Below are positions 8,441-17,466 of a stretch of 64,000 nucleotides of DNA, piece after piece. Source of the stretch: Morganella morganii (lineage in GTDB: Bacteria > Pseudomonadota > Gammaproteobacteria > Enterobacterales > Enterobacteriaceae); the NCBI RefSeq assembly GCF_019402645.1, contig NZ_VKKS01000001.1:1965332-2029331 (forward strand), given 5' to 3'. The number at the start of each line of letters is the position of its first letter. The stretch's first letter is position 1. The notes below the pieces were generated by a model. It was not told the origin of the DNA. It was given only the letters and a program-made list of their open reading frames with translations, and did not search any database. A program made the translations under genes and the position numbers.

Positions 8441-8887
8441 GTGTTTATGCGTTTATTAACTTTCTTATTATTATCAGTCTGTTTATCCGGCTATGCCGCC
8501 GGAAGATCACTGAACGGCTATTACAAATGTGAGATCTCATCCGCCAGTTATCAGAGAAAACAGGGCGCAATGCGTGATTTTTATTTTCCGGATAAACAAC
8601 ACGAGTCTGTCGTTTTGTTTAACAATGACCGCTTTACAGTGCTTGATACGCAACCGTCTCCTTACCATTCCCCGGTGCTGACGCCGATTAAACAGTTCGC
8701 CACCATGTCAAAGCAGGATTTACAGGAGATCGGCGAAGATACGCTGATTTATGCCGGTGCCTACTCCGGGCTTGCCTATTTCACGCCGTCAAAACAGCGC
8801 TTTGTCTTTGGTTTAAACAAACGCACCGGCGGCAATAACGGCTCTTTCCTGCTGGAACTGCAAAACTGCCGCCGGACAACACACTGA
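8441..8887 (+). CDS. Small secreted protein of unknown function
   Basis: About 148 residues with a Sec signal peptide (MRLLTFLLLSVCLSGYAAG; cleavage near residue 20). The mature domain has two cysteines (YYKCEIS near residue 29 and LQNCRR near 142) that could pair in the periplasm, and is rich in aromatic and polar beta-type segments. The start is GTG 8441 or ATG 8447; the latter gives a more usual signal peptide. It is convergent with the LysR gene 8 nt downstream. I do not recognise a family. Confidence 0.65.
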   Translation: MFMRLLTFLLLSVCLSGYAAGRSLNGYYKCEISSASYQRKQGAMRDFYFPDKQHESVVLFNNDRFTVLDTQPSPYHSPVLTPIKQFATMSKQDLQEIGEDTLIYAGAYSGLAYFTPSKQRFVFGLNKRTGGNNGSFLLELQNCRRTTH

Positions 8888-8895
8888 CCTTCCTG

Positions 8896-9789
8896 TCAGT
8901 CACACACCTGCATGACCACCCCGCGAAGCCAGATGAGTACCGCGTCACCTTCACTGCGCTGGTGCCATAACATCTGGAAACTGAGCGGTGCGATAGTCAG
9001 CGGCGGCACAAACACCTGTAATGACGGGCTGAGTATTTCAGGCAGTGCCCGCTGTGCCACGGTCAGAATCAGGTCGGTACCTTCCGGCAGTTGTGAGGCT
9101 ATCTGCCAGTAAGGAACAGAAACGGCAATGCGCCGCCGGTAATTAAGCAGCTGTAACTGCCGGTCAATCTCATTGGCTTCATAAGGTTTCATACTCGCCA
9201 GAATATGCGGATGCGAGAGCCAGTCCGCCATCGGCATCGTACCGTTGGTGCAGTATTGTTTATCCGCAACACTGACCATGGTGTCCGTAAATACTGTCTT
9301 CGTGCGGAGGGTGTAATCCGTGGCGTTAAACACCCCGAATGCCAGATCGAGACTGCCTTCCTGCAATTTTCCCTGCATCTCCTCACGGCTGCCCTGCCAG
9401 ATTTGCAGATCAACCTGCGGTGCGGCACTGCGCAGATAACGAATTAATTTTGCACTGAAAATTGCCGCCCCGTAATCGGACATCGCAATATTAAAGCGCC
9501 GGGTACAGTTTTCCGGCCTGAAATCCTGTTGTGCTATCAGGTCATCGAGCTGACTCAGTGCCTGTGTCAGCGGCACATACAGTGTTTCCGCCTTACCGGA
9601 AAGATGATAGCGCCCCTGTCTGCGGATAAGCAGCGGATCCTGAAATAACTCCCGCAACTGATTCAGTGTATGGCTGACAGCAGGCTGGCTGCGGTGCAGA
9701 GACACCGCCGCCCGGCTGACATGGCGTTCACGCAGTAATGCATGCAGGGTAACAAGCTGATTTAAATCAAGTTTCTTTATATTATTCAT
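8896..9789 (-). CDS. LysR-type transcriptional regulator
   Basis: 297 residues: an N-terminal winged HTH (LDLNQLVTLHALLRERHVSR near residues 7-26, then SQPAVSHTLNQLRELFQDPL) followed by a periplasmic-binding-protein-like effector domain. The organisation resembles the NodD/LeuO-like branch that begins LDLNLL. It is transcribed away from the YdcZ-type transporter gene; the 94-bp gap between them must hold both promoters, so this transporter is the likely target, as is usual for divergent LysR pairs. The effector is unknown. Confidence 0.88.
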   Translation of the reverse strand: MNNIKKLDLNQLVTLHALLRERHVSRAAVSLHRSQPAVSHTLNQLRELFQDPLLIRRQGRYHLSGKAETLYVPLTQALSQLDDLIAQQDFRPENCTRRFNIAMSDYGAAIFSAKLIRYLRSAAPQVDLQIWQGSREEMQGKLQEGSLDLAFGVFNATDYTLRTKTVFTDTMVSVADKQYCTNGTMPMADWLSHPHILASMKPYEANEIDRQLQLLNYRRRIAVSVPYWQIASQLPEGTDLILTVAQRALPEILSPSLQVFVPPLTIAPLSFQMLWHQRSEGDAVLIWLRGVVMQVCD

Positions 9790-9883
9790 TGTACGAATAG
9801 TGCCATATAAAATTGATCATTTCCGGTTCTGCCGGGAATCACCTATGATTGATGTTAATAAAACGTTAACCAGGGAGGCCACT

Positions 9884-10420
9884 ATGTCAACTTTATCATT
9901 ATCCGCTATTGCGCTGATTATCTGTGCCTTTTTTGCCGGAGCTATTGTGCCGGTACAGGCTGTCAGCAATGCAGTATTAGCACGCCATCTGGGTCATCCG
10001 TTGTGGGCCAGTCTGGTATCATTATTAATCAGTATTATTGTTTTAGCACCGTTATTATTTATCTTCAAAGTTCCAAAGCCGGTATTAAGTGCAGATTTAC
10101 TGCATCAGCCGTTCTGGATTTGGATAGGTGGTATTGCCGGGATGCTGTATCTGACTTCTGCCCTGATCCTGGTGCCGAAAATCGGCGGTATTACTTTTTT
10201 CGTGATGGTGATTGCCGGCCAGCTGGTGATTTCCGCCCTGATTGAACACTTTGGTCTGTTCGGTATGCCGAAACAGCCGGTTCAGATAGCTAAACTCGCC
10301 GGTATCAGCCTGGTGGTGGCCGGTGTGCTGGTGATGCAGTTCGCGGGTGAAAAAAAGCCCCGCGACAGTGATGGCGGGGCAGGAAATGCGACTCAAATCG
10401 AACAAACAATAAAAAGATAG
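9884..10420 (+). CDS. DMT-superfamily membrane protein, YdcZ (DUF606) type
   Basis: 178 residues with five strongly hydrophobic segments, as in the half-size DUF606/YdcZ members of the drug/metabolite transporter superfamily. Typical features are the early AGAIVPVQAVSNAVLARHLG stretch (residues 17-36) and GGIAGMLYLTSALILVPKIG near residue 80. Half-size members probably work as dimers; the substrate is unknown. The start at 9884 is chosen for its GGGAGG ribosome-binding site; an upstream in-frame ATG lacks one. Divergent from a LysR regulator. The 3' end carries a hairpin that serves the convergent gene. Confidence 0.8.
   Translation: MSTLSLSAIALIICAFFAGAIVPVQAVSNAVLARHLGHPLWASLVSLLISIIVLAPLLFIFKVPKPVLSADLLHQPFWIWIGGIAGMLYLTSALILVPKIGGITFFVMVIAGQLVISALIEHFGLFGMPKQPVQIAKLAGISLVVAGVLVMQFAGEKKPRDSDGGAGNATQIEQTIKR
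10350..10380 (-). terminator. Intrinsic terminator for the EamA gene, inside the 3' end of the convergent CDS
   Basis: A 7-bp GC stem (10357-10363 with 10374-10380) is preceded on the plus strand by a run of A (10350-10356). Read on the minus strand this is a GC hairpin followed by a T-run, about 60 nt after the stop codon of the 10439-11353 gene. Confidence 0.6.
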
Positions 10421-10438
10421 GTTTGGTACCCCGGAATG

Positions 10439-11353
10439 TTACTGCACAGTCTCAGCGTCCTTCTCCGCTTCCGGACGGCGCGAAGGACGCTGTAATAAGA
10501 AGACACCACTCATAATCAGCACCATCGACAGAATCGCCGTCAGCCCGGGTTGCTCATCGGCCGCCAGGAAACCGACAATCAGCGCCACCACCGGCGGAAT
10601 ATACGTCACGGATGATGCCACCACGGCTCCCAGATTCAGAATCAGATAGTAATACGTCAGATAAGCTACTCCGGTGCCGAGCAATCCCAGCCCGATAATC
10701 AGCCCGAGACTGGCAGTGCGGTCCTGCGCAATCGCGGTAATGCCGGTAAACGGCGTGATGCAGGCCAGGATCAGCAGAGCAAAGCCAATCTGATAGGTAG
10801 TCAGCGCCAGCGGGGCAATCTGTTTATCAGCCAGAAATTTTTTGGCATACACAAATGAAATCCCCACACTCAGTGATCCCATAATCATATAACCCACCCC
10901 GGCAAGGCTGATACTCTCCCCGCTGACCTGCCACGGTTTGGCGATCAGAATCACCCCGGCAAAACCGAACATCAGCCCGCACAGACGCATCACCGTGATT
11001 TTTTCCTGACGCAGAAAAATCACCGCGACAATAAACGAGAACAGCGGAATCGCCCCGCTGAGCACACCGGATACCCCGGAGAGCAGCAATGAAGTACCGG
11101 AAGCAAACGCCCAGTAATAAATTACCGTTGCCAGCAGCGCCATCACCAGGAAATGCCCGGTGTATTTCAGGTGCTCGCGGCGCATGGCTTTCTGCATCCA
11201 CGCCATCACCGCAATCGGCACAAAACCGCATAACACCCGCAAAAACACAATCTGCACCGGCGAGATCCACTCACTTGCCTGCCGCATAAAAATAAAGTTG
11301 GTTCCCCAGATAATCCCGAGGAACGCAAAGGCTGATGCCGTTTTACTGTTCAT
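10439..11353 (-). CDS. EamA-family DMT transporter
   Basis: 304 residues with ten hydrophobic segments arranged as two EamA repeats, the RhaT/YdcZ-type drug/metabolite exporter plan. The first repeat opens FAFLGIIWGTNFIFMRQA at residues 8-25, and the second covers roughly residues 150-290. The C terminus is charged and cytoplasmic. Such proteins export amino acids, metabolites or drugs; the substrate cannot be read from sequence. It is divergent from a GcvA-like LysR gene (77-bp gap), its probable regulator. Confidence 0.85.
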   Translation of the reverse strand: MNSKTASAFAFLGIIWGTNFIFMRQASEWISPVQIVFLRVLCGFVPIAVMAWMQKAMRREHLKYTGHFLVMALLATVIYYWAFASGTSLLLSGVSGVLSGAIPLFSFIVAVIFLRQEKITVMRLCGLMFGFAGVILIAKPWQVSGESISLAGVGYMIMGSLSVGISFVYAKKFLADKQIAPLALTTYQIGFALLILACITPFTGITAIAQDRTASLGLIIGLGLLGTGVAYLTYYYLILNLGAVVASSVTYIPPVVALIVGFLAADEQPGLTAILSMVLIMSGVFLLQRPSRRPEAEKDAETVQ

Positions 11354-11430
11354 ACCATTAGTACCCCTTTTTTCTGACAGGGCTATTGTTCTGAATCCGG
11401 GGCTGTGCTACAACCGATTTAAATTGCCTT

Positions 11431-12354
11431 ATGAAAGAGAAAAACTATTTCATGAACCATTATCCGCCGATGAAAGCATTACTGGCCTTTGAAGCCAGTG
11501 TCCGGCTCGGCAGTTTTATTAAAGCGGCAGAATCCCTGCATATCACGCCGGGAGCGGTCAGTCAGCAGATAAAAAAGCTGGAAAAGGGACTGGGTATGAT
11601 GTTGTTTGTGCGTGAAATCCGCAAACTGACGGTGACTGAGACAGGACAGAAATACTATCGCTTAATTCAGCCGGCGCTGGAACAAATCCGGGCTGCCAGC
11701 GAGAAAATCCGCTATGCGGCACACCATACCCTGACCCTTTCCATGCCGCCCGGGCTGGCCTCCAAATGGTTTTCCCCCAGGATGAGTGATTTTGTCCGCA
11801 CCTTTCCGGGTCTGGATCTGCACCTGAATGCCACGGCGGCACTAATTTCGCTGGAAAAAGACAATGTGGACCTGGCTGTCCGCTATACCGATTTATCCCG
11901 GGCGCAACCCGCCCGGGTGCTGTTGTCCGATGCGCCCTGCCGCCTGTTTTGTCATCCTGCTTATGCTGCCCGGCTGTCACTCAGCAGCCCGGCGGATCTG
12001 AAAAATGCCGTACTGCTGCATACCACACTCTATCCTTACTGGAATGCCTGGCTGGAACAATATGCAGCGATACCTTCCGGTGGTATACCGTTCACAGCCG
12101 GATTGCATTTCGATCAGTTTTTACTGGCGATTGATGCAGCAGTGCATCAGCAGGGTGTTCTGATTGCCAATGATTTTCTGCTGGAACATGAACTGGCACA
12201 ACAGACCCTCATTCCGTTATTTCCGGCGCTGACACTACATTCCGGCAAAGGTTTTTATCTGCTGCATAACCGTCACAGCGCCGATCAGGTGATGATCAGT
12301 GCAGTCAGTGACTGGTTTTGTCACGCATTTGCTCACACCGCGGAGAATAAATAA
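11431..12354 (+). CDS. LysR-type regulator, GcvA-like
   Basis: Up to 307 residues. The segment PPMKALLAFEASVRLGSFIK followed by AAESLHITPGAVSQQIKKLE is the GcvA/AmpR-type winged HTH. The effector domain follows, with the subgroup's LSMPPGLASKWFSPRM and VDLAVRYTD motifs. Three in-frame ATGs (11431, 11452, 11470) are possible; 11452 or 11470 fits the usual family length best, and none has a strong ribosome-binding site. The gene is divergent from the EamA transporter and probably controls it. A shared terminator separates it from the ornithine decarboxylase gene. Confidence 0.85.
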   Translation: MKEKNYFMNHYPPMKALLAFEASVRLGSFIKAAESLHITPGAVSQQIKKLEKGLGMMLFVREIRKLTVTETGQKYYRLIQPALEQIRAASEKIRYAAHHTLTLSMPPGLASKWFSPRMSDFVRTFPGLDLHLNATAALISLEKDNVDLAVRYTDLSRAQPARVLLSDAPCRLFCHPAYAARLSLSSPADLKNAVLLHTTLYPYWNAWLEQYAAIPSGGIPFTAGLHFDQFLLAIDAAVHQQGVLIANDFLLEHELAQQTLIPLFPALTLHSGKGFYLLHNRHSADQVMISAVSDWFCHAFAHTAENK

Positions 12355-12357
12355 TAA

Positions 12358-12396
12358 ATCCCGGAATAATTAAAAATAAACAGGATATTCCGGGAT
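12358..12396. terminator. Bidirectional intrinsic terminator
   Basis: A perfect 11-bp stem (12358-12368 with 12386-12396, 17-nt loop) begins 4 nt after the LysR stop. It continues into TTT on the plus strand, and into a T-rich stretch on the minus strand. It serves both the LysR gene and the convergent decarboxylase gene ending at 12430. Confidence 0.85.
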
Positions 12397-12429
12397 TTTC
12401 CTGTATACGCTGATGAAACTGTTCTGCTG

Positions 12430-14610
12430 TCATTGTCCTTCCCCCTGCTGATCGCGGATAACACAGGCGTATACACGCTGATGTCCGCTGTCATCCTGTT
12501 CAATACAGGCACCCTGTAATTCCGGTGCGAAACCCGGAAAGCGATCGGCAATCTCTTCCAGCGCCAGAAAATAGCGCTGAACCGGGGCTTCCCAGATTTC
12601 CCCCGGCACCACGCACAATACACCCGGCGGATACGGCAGCGCCCCTTCCGCCGCAATACGTCCGGCAATCTCCGACACGGCCACCCGTTCCGTATTACCA
12701 CGGACAAATTCGGTATGCGCCGCTTTCGGCGACATCCGCACCGCCGGGAAACAGCGGCGGCGGAACATCTCTTTCTGGCGCTGTTTGACATTATGTTTCA
12801 CAAACAGGTTATGCATCTCCTGACATAACCGGCGCAGTGTGTATCCCGCATAACGCGCCGGATATGTGCAGCACAGTGACGGCAGGACTGTTTCCAGTGC
12901 TGCGTCGCTGTCCAGTAGTTGCTCAAACAGGGCAATCTGACGGATCAGCCGCTGCATTTTTTCCGGCGTTTCTGCCGGTGTCAGCAGAAACAGAATGGAG
13001 TTCAGGTCGCATTTTTCCGCGACAATCAGATTTTCGCGCAGATAATATGCCAGAATCGTCGCCGGAACGCCGAAGTCCTCATACTCCCCGCTGCTGACCG
13101 CCACCCCGGGGGTGGTCAGCAATAATTTGCAGGGATCGACAAAATACTGATCGTCCGCATAACCCTCAAAGCCGTGCCAGCTCTCGCCCGGCACAAAGTT
13201 AAAAAAGCGCCGGTCTGCGGCGATAACATCCGTTTCCGCCTCTGCCCACGGACGGCCGTTCACGGTATCCGGGATAAAGGGGCGGATATGCTGACAGGTT
13301 TTAAGCAGCAATTTACGGGCTTCTATCCCTGTTCTGACACATTCCGCCCACAGGCGCCGCCCGGCTTCCCCGGCATGGATTTTCGCGTTCACATCCAGTG
13401 CGGCAAACAGCGGATAAAACGGGCTGGTGGATGCATGCATCATAAAGGCATTATTCATCTGCCGGAAGGATACATAGCGCTCCTGTCCTTTGATATGTTT
13501 ATCTTTTTTGTGGATCTGAGAAGCCTGGGAGAATCCGGCCATCTGTTTGTGGACAGATTGTGTCACCAGAATCCCCGGATCATTTTCATTCAGTTCAAGC
13601 AGCATCGGCGAACACATCTGCATCACCGGGATAAACTGCTCATAACCGACCCATGCAGAATCAAACAAAATGTAATCACACAACGATCCGATGCTGTCCA
13701 CCACCTGACGGGCGTTATATACGGTGCCGTCATAGGTTCCCAGCTGAATCACTGCCAGGCGGAACGGGCGTTTATCCCCCGCTTTTTCCGGTGCAGCTTC
13801 TGCTGCCAGTGCCCGCAGGTAGTCCCCGTCAAAACAATGTGCATCAATACCGCCGATAAAACCGAACGGGTTACGCGCCGCCTCCAGATAAACCGGTGTG
13901 GCACCCGCCTGGATCAGCGCACCGTGATGATTGGATTTGTGGTTGTTGCGGTCGAACAACACCAGATCACCCGGTGTCAGCAGAGCATTCAGTACCACTT
14001 TATTGGATGAGGATGTGCCGTTGAGCACAAACCAGGTTTTGTCCGCATGAAAGACTTTCGCGGCATGCTGTTGTGCTGCCAGCGCCGCCCCTTCATGGAT
14101 CATGAGATCGCCCAGTGCGGTGTCCGCATTGCAGAGATCAGCACGGAACAGTGCATCACCGAAGTAATCTGTAAACTGCTGTCCGGCAGGATGGCGGCGA
14201 AAAAACTCCCCGCCCTGATGGCCGGGACAGGCAAAGGAGATATTCTGCTGCGCGGTATAGTGTTTCATCCGCCCGAAAAACGGCGGCAGCAGGCTCTCTT
14301 CATACGCCTGCACCGCACGGAGCAATATGTCACGGTAAGTGCGGCTGTCATCCCGGCTGAGATCGATAACCCCGCTGATACCTTCAGGTAACGGCTCCGC
14401 CGGCATTTCGCCGTCGCGGGTCACCATAAAAACCGGCTGACCAAAGCCCTGCTGCCGGATCAGTGCCAGTTGCCCGTTGCCGGTATCTTCCGGTGTCACC
14501 AGACACACAGATACCACCGTGAAATCACACTCACTGAGAAAAACCGTTTCGTACGGGAGACCCGGCATACTGCTGAGCAGCGCACTGACAGCACATTTTT
14601 TCCTGTTCAT
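12430..14610 (-). CDS. Ornithine decarboxylase (PLP, fold III; SpeC/SpeF family)
   Basis: 726 residues, close to the 711-732 of SpeC and SpeF. It converts ornithine to putrescine and CO2 in the cytoplasm. Visible: the N-terminal wing domain, the PLP core (FRADLCNADTALGDLMIHEG near 180, FVLNGTSSSNKVVLNALL near 210, FDRNNHKSNHHGA near 240) and the PLP lysine in SVHKQMAGFSQ, near residue 353. ATG 14610 has AGGG 5 nt upstream; earlier starts are cysteine-rich and unlike the family. No potE antiporter follows and the gene ends at a terminator, so it resembles a biosynthetic SpeC or a lone SpeF; I cannot decide which. Ornithine decarboxylation is a textbook trait of Morganella. Confidence 0.92.
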   Translation of the reverse strand: MNRKKCAVSALLSSMPGLPYETVFLSECDFTVVSVCLVTPEDTGNGQLALIRQQGFGQPVFMVTRDGEMPAEPLPEGISGVIDLSRDDSRTYRDILLRAVQAYEESLLPPFFGRMKHYTAQQNISFACPGHQGGEFFRRHPAGQQFTDYFGDALFRADLCNADTALGDLMIHEGAALAAQQHAAKVFHADKTWFVLNGTSSSNKVVLNALLTPGDLVLFDRNNHKSNHHGALIQAGATPVYLEAARNPFGFIGGIDAHCFDGDYLRALAAEAAPEKAGDKRPFRLAVIQLGTYDGTVYNARQVVDSIGSLCDYILFDSAWVGYEQFIPVMQMCSPMLLELNENDPGILVTQSVHKQMAGFSQASQIHKKDKHIKGQERYVSFRQMNNAFMMHASTSPFYPLFAALDVNAKIHAGEAGRRLWAECVRTGIEARKLLLKTCQHIRPFIPDTVNGRPWAEAETDVIAADRRFFNFVPGESWHGFEGYADDQYFVDPCKLLLTTPGVAVSSGEYEDFGVPATILAYYLRENLIVAEKCDLNSILFLLTPAETPEKMQRLIRQIALFEQLLDSDAALETVLPSLCCTYPARYAGYTLRRLCQEMHNLFVKHNVKQRQKEMFRRRCFPAVRMSPKAAHTEFVRGNTERVAVSEIAGRIAAEGALPYPPGVLCVVPGEIWEAPVQRYFLALEEIADRFPGFAPELQGACIEQDDSGHQRVYACVIRDQQGEGQ

Positions 14611-14723
14611 GGCAACCCTGCAAAGTCTTCTCCGCAAACAACAGCTGTCAGCGGAGCACAGTACGGAAACCGGCGGACAGACCGCCGGCAAGGCGGTCAT
14701 CATAACATGCGGGGAGTCCGGAA

Positions 14724-15257
14724 CTACAACAGATTTTCCGTCATAACACGGCAGGCAAGAAAGGATTTAACTTGCTGATATTCTTCATGATTAATAACCT
14801 GCGGATAACTCAGGATCATCAGTTCGTGCGGCGGGAATTCCGGGCGGTAAGCCGGGTGATGGTGAACATAGTCATTGACGGCAAAACCGCAGTGCTGATA
14901 AAAACGCAGCCGACGACGGGCCACCTCATCCGTCAGCGGATCAATTTCCAGAACAACACGCTGCTTTTCCTGACAAAAAAGTGATAACGACCGCTGCCCG
15001 GCACCACTGCCGCGCAGCTCCGGCGCAATGGCAATGTGTTCAATATAAAACAATGTGCCAATCTGCCAGCAGCCGGTAAATCCGGCAAAACGGTCATTGT
15101 CCCTTATCTGATACAAATAATAGCCGGGCTGAGAAAACAGTTTATCCCGTCCCGCCCGCGTGCGCTGCTCATGCAGCGGAAAAGCAGACTCATACAGCGG
15201 ACGAATATTATTGAGTACCGGGTCAGCCGGTGAGGTAACCGGAAGTAATTGCAGCAT
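14724..15257 (-). CDS. GNAT-family N-acetyltransferase
   Basis: 177 residues with the GNAT core: IEHIAIAPELRGSGAGQRSL near 73-92 is motif A, in which RGSGAG is the acetyl-CoA pyrophosphate loop, followed by a beta strand VVLEIDP and the motif B segment RLRFYQHCGF near 115. The acceptor substrate is unknown. It lies 113 nt upstream of the decarboxylase gene on the same strand, and directly follows a truncated SDR gene whose MerR-type promoter now probably drives it; this is inference from layout. Confidence 0.8.
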   Translation of the reverse strand: MLQLLPVTSPADPVLNNIRPLYESAFPLHEQRTRAGRDKLFSQPGYYLYQIRDNDRFAGFTGCWQIGTLFYIEHIAIAPELRGSGAGQRSLSLFCQEKQRVVLEIDPLTDEVARRRLRFYQHCGFAVNDYVHHHPAYRPEFPPHELMILSYPQVINHEEYQQVKSFLACRVMTENLL

Positions 15258-15291
15258 AAAAAGGTATCCAGCCTGAAAAATGAGAGTTACC

Positions 15292-15408
15292 TCACACTAT
15301 CAATAAAGCAGAGAGACAGCAATCACCCCGGCGCACAAAAGCGGCTGCAAGAGTCCGTCCGATACCGGAACCGGCTCCGGTGATAACCACATAATTCTGA
15401 CTGTTCAT
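15292..15408 (-). pseudogene. Truncated short-chain dehydrogenase (first ~30 residues)
   Basis: A GGAGG-type ribosome-binding site and ATG at 15408 open a frame whose residues 6-29 (YVVITGAGSGIGRTLAAAF, then VRRGD) are the Rossmann-fold TGxxxGIG cofactor motif of SDR enzymes. The frame stops after 38 codons, with unrelated residues after about 30. The catalytic Ser, Tyr and Lys are gone, which points to an internal deletion that removed the rest of the gene and joined its start to the region before the GNAT gene. Confidence 0.75.
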
Positions 15409-15436
15409 ACAAACCTCCTTTAACATTAGTCTGCGG

Positions 15437-15467
15437 AGCGTAAAAGATAGAGTTCACTCCGGGTCAA
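15437..15467 (-). promoter_or_regulatory. MerR-type promoter with 19-bp spacer
   Basis: On the minus strand TTGACC (15467-15462) and TACGCT (15442-15437) are separated by 19 bp, the over-long spacer typical of MerR-activated promoters. The spacer holds the dyad-like CCGGAGTGAACTCT. It faces the SDR fragment and lies between it and the divergent merR-family gene. Confidence 0.8.
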
Positions 15468-15478
15468 GAGGTTTCTGT

Positions 15479-15847
15479 ATGCATTATTCCATCAGCACGT
15501 TTTCTGCCTTAACCGGTTTCAGTATCCATACTCTGCGGTTTTATGAAAAAGAAGGCATTCTTATCCCGCTGCGCCGGGCAAATAATCACCGCAGTTACTC
15601 CGCCCGCGATGCGGAATGGGTCACCTTTATCATACGACTGAAAGAAACCGGAATGCCGCTGAAATCCGTAAAACATTATGCAGATTTACGGTCTCAGGGA
15701 GAGGAAACGGCGCAGGCGCGTATAGATTTACTGCCGGCACACAGCGGGGTATTACAGCAGCAGATAACAGTGCTGAATGAGCATTTTCAGCACCCGGAAA
15801 GAAAAACAGATTACGACCGTGATTTACTGACCACGGCAGCAATCTGA
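15479..15847 (+). CDS. MerR-family transcriptional regulator
   Basis: 122 residues. The winged HTH is typical (FSALTGFSIHTLRFYEKEGI at 8-27, then RRANNHRSYSARDAEWVTFI), followed by a dimerisation helix near 80-115. There are no cysteines, so it is not a metal sensor of the MerR/CueR type; it resembles the AdhR/YyaN branch, which responds to aldehydes and often stands next to SDR or aldo-keto reductase genes. Its divergent partner here is only an SDR fragment, so the regulon may have been reduced to the promoter now upstream of the GNAT gene. Confidence 0.85.
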   Translation: MHYSISTFSALTGFSIHTLRFYEKEGILIPLRRANNHRSYSARDAEWVTFIIRLKETGMPLKSVKHYADLRSQGEETAQARIDLLPAHSGVLQQQITVLNEHFQHPERKTDYDRDLLTTAAI

Positions 15848-15853
15848 GTTGTT

Positions 15854-17413
15854 TCAGTCAGCGGCACTCAGGCGGAATTTCTGTACTGAGTTTTGCAGTA
15901 CCCGTGTCTGTAATTCCAGACCGGCGGCTGTGTCGGAGACATTGCTGACCAGCGAGGCATTCTGCTGGGTGACAGTATCCATCTGAGTAATAGCGGTACC
16001 GACCTGTAAGATCCCTTTGGTCTGCTCCTCAGATGCGATAGCAATTTCTTTCATGATAGCCGTCACCTCACCGGATGCACGGACAATCTCCTCCATGGTC
16101 TCCCCGCCGCCGGCCACCAGTTTAATGCCCAGGTCAACGCGGGACACAGCATTGGCTATCAGCCGTTCAATCTCTTTGGCCGCATCCGCACTGTTGCTGG
16201 CCAGTGTCCGTACCTCACCGGCCACCACCATAAAGCCGCGTCCGTGAACACCGGCCCGCGCCGCTTCAATCGAAGCATTCAGCGCCAGAATATTAGTCTG
16301 GAAGGCAATGCTGTTGATCACATTGGTTATTTCAGCAATCTTTCGTGAACTCTCGGAAATTTCGTCCATTGTGCGGATAACAGCGGCGATCATCTCATGA
16401 CCCTGATGCGCCGTTGAAGAAGTGACCTCCGCCAGTTCGCTGGCATGATGCGCGTGATCCGCATTCAGTTTCACCGTCGCAGTGATCTCTTCCATACTGG
16501 CGGCAGTTTCTTCCAGTGCCGCTGCCTGCTGCCCGGTACGGGAAGAGAGATCCGTATTGCCGCGTGCAATCTCAGACGCACTGTCCCGCAGGGTATCACT
16601 GCCTTCGCGGATAGAACTGACCGCATCCCGCAGACTGTCCTGCATTTCACTGAGCAACGGGAATAATTTTCCGACGCAATTGCGCCCGGCCGCGCCACTT
16701 TCCACCGGCTGACTGAGATCCCCGCCGGCAATACGGCGGAAATGCTGCCGGATATTAATCAGCGGACGCTGCATCATTTTCACCAGGTAGCGATCAGCAA
16801 AAATCAGGATCAGCAGACCAAACAGTGTGCCGCTGATAATCACAATCCGCGTGGTGGTCATCAGGCCGTCCACCAGCGTGCGGGTTTGTTCGATCAGAGA
16901 TTCCGCCACTTGTGTAAACTCAAGGCTGGCGGCACCAAATTCTTTACTCAGCTGCGGCGTGACATCATGGGACTGTTTGCGGTAACCCGTCTGATCCCCC
17001 TGCTCTGCCAGCTGCATCTGGATTTTGACACCCTCGTCATAGAGTGCCTGCCAGCGGGCAATCACCCTTTCTGACATCTGTGTATTCATCGGCCCCGGGG
17101 AAATACGTTTCATTTCTGCCAGGTGCAACCCCATATTCTCCATCGCTTCCGCTGACGGTTTTAAATCCGGTATTTCCCCTTCCGCTTTTTTCTGCATCTC
17201 ACGGTTCAGTCTGGAAATAAAACGGAAATACTGATCATTTCCCTGATTCAGTACCGTCAGCTGGCGGACTAACTTACGATCGGTCGTATTTCCGTCAGAT
17301 ACTCTCGACAGTGACCAGTCACTGTAAAAACTGACACATCCTAGTGTCAGACACAAAATACCGAGTATCGACAGCATGACGAACCGGATGGATAAGTTTC
17401 GAAGTAACTGCAT
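15854..17413 (-). CDS. Methyl-accepting chemotaxis protein
   Basis: 519 residues of the Tsr/Tar plan: TM1 near residues 10-30, a four-helix periplasmic sensor (about 31-185), TM2 near 186-206 (VIISGTLFGLLILIFADRYL), HAMP, and a cytoplasmic coiled coil. The signalling hairpin tip is intact (SIAFQTNILALNASIEAARA near 385). The C terminus (VQKFRL) lacks the NWETF CheR/CheB-binding pentapeptide, so adaptation would depend on other receptors. ATG 17413 has AAGGA 6 nt upstream; a longer start is less likely. The ligand is unknown. A strong sigma-28 -10 element lies upstream. Confidence 0.93.
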   Translation of the reverse strand: MQLLRNLSIRFVMLSILGILCLTLGCVSFYSDWSLSRVSDGNTTDRKLVRQLTVLNQGNDQYFRFISRLNREMQKKAEGEIPDLKPSAEAMENMGLHLAEMKRISPGPMNTQMSERVIARWQALYDEGVKIQMQLAEQGDQTGYRKQSHDVTPQLSKEFGAASLEFTQVAESLIEQTRTLVDGLMTTTRIVIISGTLFGLLILIFADRYLVKMMQRPLINIRQHFRRIAGGDLSQPVESGAAGRNCVGKLFPLLSEMQDSLRDAVSSIREGSDTLRDSASEIARGNTDLSSRTGQQAAALEETAASMEEITATVKLNADHAHHASELAEVTSSTAHQGHEMIAAVIRTMDEISESSRKIAEITNVINSIAFQTNILALNASIEAARAGVHGRGFMVVAGEVRTLASNSADAAKEIERLIANAVSRVDLGIKLVAGGGETMEEIVRASGEVTAIMKEIAIASEEQTKGILQVGTAITQMDTVTQQNASLVSNVSDTAAGLELQTRVLQNSVQKFRLSAAD

Positions 17414-17466
17414 ACAGTTTCCTTTAAGGGGCAACAAAATGATCTGGCTGAGTCATACGGATACAG

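Noticed and set aside
13174..14010. 278-codon open frame on the plus strand
   Set aside because: It is antisense to the conserved core of the ornithine decarboxylase gene; the Cys/His-rich product looks like a shadow translation.
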